Part shown: positions 7,408-12,538 of the stretch, one piece after another
Position numbering within the stretch: position 1 is the first letter of the stretch
Layout of the letters: each line of letters opens with the position of its first letter
Assembly (NCBI GenBank): GCA_011620445.1
Contig: WOZB01000043.1
Location: 1-12,538, forward strand
Length of the DNA stretch: 12,538 nt
Source of the DNA: Anaerolineaceae bacterium
Lineage (GTDB): Bacteria > Chloroflexota > Anaerolineae > Anaerolineales > Anaerolineaceae
Reading direction: 5' to 3'
Position numbers and translations under genes: made by a program
The notes under the pieces: generated by a model
Database searches by the model: none
What the model saw: the letters and a program-made list of their open reading frames with translations, nothing else
Told to the model about the DNA's origin: nothing

Positions 7408-8274
7408 ATGAGTTTTATACTAACAATTTCTTTATCAATCGCGGCTTACTCCATTGCCGTATTGGGCACCTTCATGCTGACCGGTATGAACGGATTGTTT
7501 TCGCTTGGCCAGGCTGCCTTTATGGGGCTGGGAGCTTATGTCTCGGCCATCATGGTAGTGAACTACAATCTGCCTTTCGCGCTTGCCGTCCTGATAGCCA
7601 TTCTAGTTGCCATGGGTTTGGCGGTTCTGGTCGGCTTTGCCACCTTGCGCATCCGGCAGGACTTCTTTGCACTGGCCACTTTCGGGTTTGGACAGGCCGT
7701 CACCGGATTGATGACCGAAATGGTCAACGTGACTGGCGGTGCCATGGGCTTCTCGAACATCCCCAGGCTCACCACCCCAACCCTCGCATTTACCTCCCTG
7801 GCAGTTGCCATCTTCTTCGTCTGGGGTTTTAGAAAATCCCACTTCGGCAAAGACAGCCTGGCTATCCGCAGCAACGAGTTGGCAGCTAAAGTGGAAGGTA
7901 TTGACGTTTTCAAACATAAGCTGACTGTCTTCGTCCTTTCTGCCGCTTTCGCGGCCTATGCTGGGGTTCTGATGGCTTTCCATACCCGTTATGTGGAACC
8001 TGCCATGTATGGTTGGATTGCTTCGGTCACCTGGATTATCATCGTCTTTTTTGGCGGCCGGGATAGTCTGACGGGTACCGTATTGGGCTCTATCATACTG
8101 CTGGCAGCCCCAGAAGCTTTGCGATTTACGACAGCCTGGCGCACCCTGATCTATTGTGTGTTGATCCTGGTAATCATCAATTTGCGACCGCGCGGCTTAT
8201 TTGGCACCTGGGAACTATCGCTTAGACCAATCCTCAACCTGTTCAAACCCAAAAAACATCAAGAGGTGCAGTAA
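7408..8274 (+). CDS. livM: Branched-chain-amino-acid-type ABC permease LivM
   Basis: 288 residues from ATG 7408. Multi-spanning membrane protein with the LivM landmarks: TGMNGLFSLGQAAFMGLGAY near the N-terminus, LRIRQDFFALATFGFGQ, the coupling loop FGKDSLAIRSNELAAKVEGIDVFKHK, then FAAYAGVLMAF, and FGGRDSLTGTVLGS near the end. It pairs with LivH to form the channel. At about 290 residues it is shorter than E. coli LivM (about 425) but normal for the many bacterial versions that lack the extra N-terminal region. Its TAA stop overlaps the next start (TAATG at 8272-8276), indicating translational coupling to livG. Confidence 0.95.
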   Translation: MSFILTISLSIAAYSIAVLGTFMLTGMNGLFSLGQAAFMGLGAYVSAIMVVNYNLPFALAVLIAILVAMGLAVLVGFATLRIRQDFFALATFGFGQAVTGLMTEMVNVTGGAMGFSNIPRLTTPTLAFTSLAVAIFFVWGFRKSHFGKDSLAIRSNELAAKVEGIDVFKHKLTVFVLSAAFAAYAGVLMAFHTRYVEPAMYGWIASVTWIIIVFFGGRDSLTGTVLGSIILLAAPEALRFTTAWRTLIYCVLILVIINLRPRGLFGTWELSLRPILNLFKPKKHQEVQ

Positions 8275-9056
8275 TGGACAAGGCTGTAATTGTTGACATG
8301 AATCATCTCACGAAAATGTTTGGCGGCCTGTGTGCTGTCAATGATTTTTCGGGGCACGTTAAGGAAAACCAGATTATCGGCATTATCGGCCCAAATGGCG
8401 CTGGTAAAACCACCATCCTGAATATGGTTTCAGGCATTTGCCCGCCAACTTCTGGTGAAATCATCTTCAAAGGCAAAAACCTTTGCGGGATGGAACCTCA
8501 CAAAGTCAACCAGATGGGTATTGCCCGCACCTTCCAGAATATCCGTCTTTTTGAAGATATGACCGTTTTGGATACAGTGATGACCGCTTATTCCTGGCGT
8601 GCGCCTTACAATCCCATCGAAACGCTCTTTTCTTCACCACGGGTTGCCAGGTTCGATAGAGAAATTAAAGAAAAAAGCATGCACTGGATTAACCGGGTAG
8701 GCTTGACCGAGCAAGCGCACGCCGTAGCCAAGTCACTGCCTTATGGCATGCAGCGCCGGGTGGAAATTGCCCGTGCCCTGGCAAGTGAGCCCTTGGTCTT
8801 GTTGCTGGATGAACCCGGAGCAGGTTTGAACCAGACTGAAGTGCAGGGTCTAGTAGATCTGATCCAGGATTTATTTTCCGATCTGCACCTTTCCATCATG
8901 CTGATTGACCACCGCATGGAAGTAATCATGCAGCTGTGCGAATGGATTTATGTCCAGGATTTTGGCAAGAAAATCGGGCAGGGGACTCCTGAGCAAGTTC
9001 AAAAAGATCCGCTTGTCATCAAGGCCTATCTTGGGGAGGATATTTCCAATGCTTGA
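8274..9056 (+). CDS. livG: ABC transporter ATP-binding protein LivG
   Basis: 260 residues. ATP-binding motifs in order: Walker A GPNGAGKTT (39-47), Q-loop ARTFQN (Q88), signature LPYGMQRRVEIARALA (155-170), Walker B LVLLLDEP (174-181) and H-loop IDHRME (H213). The LxYGxQRR signature, instead of LSGGQ, is typical of LivG, and the AYLGED end is the family's usual C-terminus. It hydrolyses ATP on the cytoplasmic face as a heterodimer with LivF. GAGGTG at 8263-8268 lies 5 bases before the ATG, inside livM. The start shares one base with the livM stop, and the end overlaps livF by 8 bases. Confidence 0.96.
   Translation: MDKAVIVDMNHLTKMFGGLCAVNDFSGHVKENQIIGIIGPNGAGKTTILNMVSGICPPTSGEIIFKGKNLCGMEPHKVNQMGIARTFQNIRLFEDMTVLDTVMTAYSWRAPYNPIETLFSSPRVARFDREIKEKSMHWINRVGLTEQAHAVAKSLPYGMQRRVEIARALASEPLVLLLDEPGAGLNQTEVQGLVDLIQDLFSDLHLSIMLIDHRMEVIMQLCEWIYVQDFGKKIGQGTPEQVQKDPLVIKAYLGEDISNA
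9033..9040 (+). promoter_or_regulatory. Ribosome binding site for livF
   Basis: GGGGAGGA within the end of livG lies 8 bases before ATG 9049. It fixes the livF start there rather than at the longer in-frame start 8950, whose extra 33 residues are only livG sequence read in another frame. Confidence 0.8.
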
Positions 9057-9765
9057 AGTCAAAAATCTCCATTCAGGTTATAACAAGATCGAAGTATTGC
9101 ATGGCATTAACATTACCGTTCCTGACGGTAAGATTATTGTGGTCATCGGGCGCAATGGTGCGGGTAAATCCACCCTTCTCAACACAATTTCAGGCCTGGT
9201 GAAAATCAAATCGGGCAGTATTCTGCTCGATGGTAAGAAGCTGCCATCCAGCCCACACAAAATTGTCTCTTCCGGGATTATCCAGGTGCCCGAAGGGCGC
9301 CGAATTTTCCCTTCTCTGACCATCGATGAGAATCTTATCATGGGCGGTTATCTCGTTTCACCATCAGACTTGAAGACTCGCAAAGAACTGGTCTATGACA
9401 CCTTCCCGATCCTGCGGGAACGCGCCAACCAGCAGGCAGGCACCATGTCTGGCGGCGAACAGCAAATGCTCGCCATGGGCAGAGGCATGATGGCCGGGCC
9501 TAAAATCCTGTTGCTTGATGAACCTTCCCTGGGGCTCGCGCCCTTGATCTTCAACCAGGTTTTTGAGTTGGTGAAAAAACTCAACCACGAAGAAAACATG
9601 ACCATCATCCTGGTTGAACAGAATGCTTCCATTGCACTTCGGATGGCCGATTACGCCTACGTGCTTGAGAATGGCGAAGTTGTCATTGAAGGCCCTGGTA
9701 AAGCCCTTGTGGAAGACCCGCGCGTCAAGGCTGCCTACCTGGGTGCGGCCAATAAGAAGGTTTAG
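9049..9765 (+). CDS. livF: ABC transporter ATP-binding protein LivF
   Basis: 238 residues from ATG 9049, the usual LivF length. Motifs: N-terminal LEVKNLHSGYNKIEVLHGI, Walker A GRNGAGKST (34-42), Q-loop GIIQVPEGRRIFPSLT with the LivF-specific PEGRRIFP, signature MSGGEQQML (133-141), Walker B ILLLDEPSLGLAP (from 153) and H-loop VEQNAS. LivF proteins end in AYLG, here AAYLGAANKKV. It is the partner ATPase of LivG. It overlaps the livG end by 8 bases, and the next gene begins 13 bases after its stop, so the metabolic genes downstream likely share its transcript. Confidence 0.96.
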   Translation: MLEVKNLHSGYNKIEVLHGINITVPDGKIIVVIGRNGAGKSTLLNTISGLVKIKSGSILLDGKKLPSSPHKIVSSGIIQVPEGRRIFPSLTIDENLIMGGYLVSPSDLKTRKELVYDTFPILRERANQQAGTMSGGEQQMLAMGRGMMAGPKILLLDEPSLGLAPLIFNQVFELVKKLNHEENMTIILVEQNASIALRMADYAYVLENGEVVIEGPGKALVEDPRVKAAYLGAANKKV

Positions 9766-9778
9766 GACAAGCGTTATT

Positions 9779-10717
9779 GTGAAATCATGGAAGGAAATTT
9801 GCACACTTAGCCTGGTTCATTTCATGGCCTATCCTGGAATGCAGTCTGGCGAAGGTGATTTTGTTTCCACAATCCATCAACTGGCAGACCTGGATTTCTT
9901 CGGCGCGCTGGAAATGGGCACGATTAATAGCCCCAAAGAAAGGGCTGACGTCCTAAAAGCAGCCCGCGAGCGCAATCTGAAGCTTGCGGTGGGCGCCCAG
10001 CCTCTGATTCTTGGGCAAAACCTCAATCTGAACGCGCTTGATCCGCAAACCCGCCTGGATGCCATCAGTAAAATTCAAACTGGCATCGACCAGGCTGCTG
10101 AAATCGGAGCGGGATCCTTCGTAATCCTATCAGGCAAAGATCCGGGAGATGCACTCCGTAACCAGGCATATGGGTATCTGGAAGAGTCCATTCTGGTGCT
10201 GGCAGAGCATGCCCGCCAATATGCTATGCGCATTGTGCTGGAGGTCTTTGACCGCGCGGTCGATAAAAAAGCTCTGGTTGGCCCTTCTGCCGAAGCTGCT
10301 CCGCTGGCAAGAAAGCTCAGATTCAGCTATCCTGATTTTGGTCTGCTCTATGATATGGGGCATATGCCCCTTTTGAATGAAACGCCCGCACAGGCACTTG
10401 TTCTGTTGCAGGGCCTTTTAGCCGAGGTACACCTGGGCAATTGTGTGCTTACCCCCGGCACTGCAGCCTACGGCGATAAACACCCGCGCTTTGGCTTTGA
10501 TGGTGGTGTGAACAGCACGCCTGAATTGGTGACCTTTCTCAATGCACTGCTGGATACTGATTACATCAAGGAAAACAAAGTTTCAGAAGACCTCCCATGG
10601 GTAGGTTTCGAAATGCGCCCGCAAGGCACCGAGACGACGGCCTTAATCTTGGAAAACATCATGGACACATGGAAAAACGCCTGGGAACAAGTAGACTCCC
10701 AGCCTCAAAAAAACTAA
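9779..10717 (+). CDS. Xylose isomerase-like TIM-barrel protein (sugar phosphate isomerase/epimerase family)
   Basis: 312 residues from GTG 9779, which has TAGGA 11 bases upstream. A start at ATG 9824 (297 residues) is possible; the longer frame from 9614 overlaps livF heavily and is rejected. The AP_endonuc_2/xylose isomerase-like fold (PF01261) is indicated by LSLVHFMAYPGMQSGEG at the start, then four likely metal ligands in the correct order: E155 (VLEVFDR), D192 with H195 (LYDMGH), H218 (EVHLGN) and E278 (VGFEMRP). The family includes epimerases, isomerases and dehydratases acting on sugars, inositols and hydroxy-acids. The cluster gives no direct substrate clue; the transketolase-like neighbour 12 bases downstream suggests a sugar or ketose intermediate. 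No signal peptide, so it should be cytoplasmic. Confidence 0.82.
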   Translation: MKSWKEICTLSLVHFMAYPGMQSGEGDFVSTIHQLADLDFFGALEMGTINSPKERADVLKAARERNLKLAVGAQPLILGQNLNLNALDPQTRLDAISKIQTGIDQAAEIGAGSFVILSGKDPGDALRNQAYGYLEESILVLAEHARQYAMRIVLEVFDRAVDKKALVGPSAEAAPLARKLRFSYPDFGLLYDMGHMPLLNETPAQALVLLQGLLAEVHLGNCVLTPGTAAYGDKHPRFGFDGGVNSTPELVTFLNALLDTDYIKENKVSEDLPWVGFEMRPQGTETTALILENIMDTWKNAWEQVDSQPQKN

Positions 10718-10729
10718 CAAAGGATTGTC

Positions 10730-12538
10730 ATGCCCGATTCCCTCAACCCGCAAGCAGAATTATTCGTACTAAGCAAAAACTTTCCGCACTGGGAAAAAAC
10801 CAAAGACCTGGTGGATCAATTAATTGACATCATCGTCAATTATCGCCAAAGCGGTCATCCGGGTGGTTCGCGCTCAAAAGTACATTCTTTTCTGACCACC
10901 CTGCTGAGCGGGGTGATGCGCTGGGATATTCGCCATCCTGAGAAACGCTTTGGCGACCGCTTTGTGCTTATCGGTGGGCACACCGTACCCCTGGTGTACT
11001 GTACGCTGGCCGTTCTGAATGAGGCTATGCGCTTGAAATACCAGCAGACCGGTGATTCTCGCTATGCGAACCCAAACCCAAGGGAACAGATCCTCTATTG
11101 GGAAGACCTTGTTAATTTCCGCGAGCGCGGTGGGCTTTCGGGCCATGCTGAAATGGAAGGAAAAACCCTCTTCCTCAAGTTCAACACCGGTCCCTCCGGG
11201 CACGGCGCCCCGGCTGCGGCTGGCGAAGCACTAGCCCTCAAACGTGCTGGGGCTGGCGAAGTGAAGGTCTTTGCTTTCGACGGCGAAGGCGGCTTTACCC
11301 CAGGCGGCTCGCAGGAAACGCTCAACTCAGCCTACGGGCTTGAACTGGATAACCTGTACTTCGTCCTGGATTGGAACGACTTCGGCATTGACAGCCATCC
11401 GGTTAGCTCTGCAGTTTACGGAAACCCCGAACTGTGGTTTGAGAGCCACGGCTGGCAGGCCTTTGGCAGTGAGAATGGCAGTGATTGGCAGTCTGTTGCC
11501 TCCACCCTCCTGGAAGCAACCCACGCCCCAAACCCGAACCGCTGCCCCAAAGGCATCTGGTTCAAAACCCGCAAAGGCCGCGGCTACCTCAAATACGATT
11601 ATGCCTCCCACGGTGCTCCTCATACTATGAACAGCGCGCTTTTCTGGCAGACCAAGCAAGAATTTGTGGACAAATACGCTGCAAATTTTGTAAACTTCGG
11701 CGGAGCAGCCCCTGCCGACCCTGCTGCCATAAAACAAGAATTTTCTGCCAACCTGAAAGCTGTTATGGATGTTTTACGGTCTGACCAAGCCTTGGTGGAT
11801 TACCTGGCGGATACGCTGGTGCAGCTGGGCGATAGCGTGCCGGATCAGATTGCTTCTGTAGCCATTGGTACCCGTGGCAACCCCTTTAAAGATCCGCGTC
11901 TGTACGATTATCGCAACTACCCGGCTGAACTCTACGTCAAACCCGGGGAAAGCGCCGCCAACCGGTCTGCCCTGGCAAAATGGGGTGCCTGGGTAAATGC
12001 TTTCGGCGCGAAGGAATACGACCGCCCGCTCTACCTGGTTGCCTCAGCGGACCTGGCGGAATCGACCAATCTAAGCGGTTTTGGCGCTAAATGGGGCGAC
12101 TTCCCTGGCTACGGCTGGTATAAGCGCTTCGGCACCGATGAGGGCGTTATCCTACCACAGGAGATCACTGAATTTGCCAATTCCGGCATCATGAGCGGCC
12201 TGGCAACGGTTAATCTTTCCCAAAATCCAAGGGAGGAATTTGACGGCTTTTGGGGTGCGTGCTCCACTTATGGTTCTTTCTCTTACCTCAAGTACGGCAT
12301 GTTCCGCCTACTCAGCCAGCTGAACCAGGACTGTCAACTTAAGATTGGCAAAGTCATCTGGATTGCAGGCCACTCCGGCCCTGAAACGGCAGATGACAGC
12401 CGCACGCACTTTGTTATATTCTCGCCCGGCGTCACCCAGCTCTTCCCCAAGGGCAAGGTTATTAATTTGTACCCCTGGGAGCATAACGAAGTGCCGGTGC
12501 TGCTGTTGCTCGTGATCGTGGTGCTGGTGGTGGTCAAG
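10730..12538 (+). CDS. Divergent transketolase-like thiamine diphosphate enzyme (3' partial)
   Basis: The frame from ATG 10730 is open for 603 codons to the window end; AAAGGA at 10719-10724 supports the start. Transketolase landmarks appear in order: SGHPGGS (H43), DRFVLIGGHT (H84), the diphosphate-binding FDGEGG (D184, E186) with WND (N216) about 30 residues later, SADLAESTNLSG at the start of the pyrimidine domain, EITEFANSGIMSGLA with E481 where the catalytic Glu belongs, and AGHSGPETADDSRTHF (H548), the counterpart of the usual THDSIGLGEDGPTHQ loop. Cofactor-binding positions are largely kept, while the motifs around them differ from Calvin/pentose-phosphate transketolases. It may transfer or release a two-carbon unit in the pathway of this operon. 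The C-terminal domain (~120 residues) lies outside. The last residues, VLLLLVIVVLVVVK, do not fit the family (see findings). Confidence 0.85.
   Translation, partial: MPDSLNPQAELFVLSKNFPHWEKTKDLVDQLIDIIVNYRQSGHPGGSRSKVHSFLTTLLSGVMRWDIRHPEKRFGDRFVLIGGHTVPLVYCTLAVLNEAMRLKYQQTGDSRYANPNPREQILYWEDLVNFRERGGLSGHAEMEGKTLFLKFNTGPSGHGAPAAAGEALALKRAGAGEVKVFAFDGEGGFTPGGSQETLNSAYGLELDNLYFVLDWNDFGIDSHPVSSAVYGNPELWFESHGWQAFGSENGSDWQSVASTLLEATHAPNPNRCPKGIWFKTRKGRGYLKYDYASHGAPHTMNSALFWQTKQEFVDKYAANFVNFGGAAPADPAAIKQEFSANLKAVMDVLRSDQALVDYLADTLVQLGDSVPDQIASVAIGTRGNPFKDPRLYDYRNYPAELYVKPGESAANRSALAKWGAWVNAFGAKEYDRPLYLVASADLAESTNLSGFGAKWGDFPGYGWYKRFGTDEGVILPQEITEFANSGIMSGLATVNLSQNPREEFDGFWGACSTYGSFSYLKYGMFRLLSQLNQDCQLKIGKVIWIAGHSGPETADDSRTHFVIFSPGVTQLFPKGKVINLYPWEHNEVPVLLLLVIVVLVVVK

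Noticed and set aside
8736..8783. Degenerate ABC signature in LivG suggesting an inactive ATPase
   Set aside because: LxYGxQRR with variable second and fifth positions is normal for LivG proteins; Walker A, Walker B and the H-loop are intact.
9614..9778. N-terminal extension of the TIM-barrel protein from ATG 9614
   Set aside because: These 55 codons overlap livF in another frame and read as arginine/leucine-rich nonsense; the family fold starts after GTG 9779.
11327..11737. 136-residue minus-strand frame
   Set aside because: It is antisense to the transketolase-like gene, whose frame is open and motif-bearing through the same bases.

Overview
The window carries eleven protein-coding genes, all on the + strand, tightly packed and probably co-transcribed. 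Both ends are cut: the first gene starts before base 1 and the last runs past base 12538. No RNA gene, mobile element, CRISPR array or long non-coding stretch is visible; the longest true gap is about 73 bases. The substrate-binding lipoprotein has a short signal peptide ending in LAAC followed by an Ala/Pro/Thr-rich linker with repeated CAPAT/APAA-type words. That style is common in Chloroflexota (Anaerolineae). Together with several GTG starts and a non-enteric gene order it makes an anaerobic Chloroflexota genome or metagenome contig my best guess, by inference only.

Layout. (1) Bases 3-2772 hold three metabolic genes: an SCP2-like domain fused to a TudS/DUF523-like iron-sulfur desulfidase domain, a cyclase-family metal hydrolase, and an HMGL-family (homocitrate/isopropylmalate synthase-like) TIM-barrel enzyme. 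(2) Bases 2834-5119 encode a xanthine dehydrogenase/CO dehydrogenase-family molybdopterin-binding large subunit, preceded by a stem-loop that overlaps its only plausible ribosome binding site. (3) Bases 5193-9765 encode a complete branched-chain-amino-acid-type (HAAT/Liv) ABC importer: lipoprotein binding protein, permeases LivH and LivM, ATPases LivG and LivF. A perfect 11-bp stem-loop separates the binding protein from the permeases. (4) Bases 9779-12538 hold a xylose-isomerase-like TIM-barrel protein and a divergent transketolase-like thiamine diphosphate enzyme, truncated by the window end.

How they may work together. The arrangement reads as a catabolic operon: an importer for a small organic compound, a molybdenum hydroxylase to oxidise it, a cyclase-family hydrolase to open a ring or cleave an amide/ester, and an HMGL-type enzyme, a TIM-barrel isomerase and a transketolase-like enzyme for carbon-skeleton steps. 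The substrate cannot be read from the sequence. Two enzymes look repurposed. The HMGL-family protein lacks the His and Tyr that catalyse the condensation in homocitrate synthase. The molybdenum subunit lacks the purine-binding Glu after its GGGFGGK motif and has no Fe-S or FAD partner in the window. The last ~45 bases turn into G/T-rich low-complexity sequence that does not match what a transketolase should encode there, so the contig end may be unreliable.
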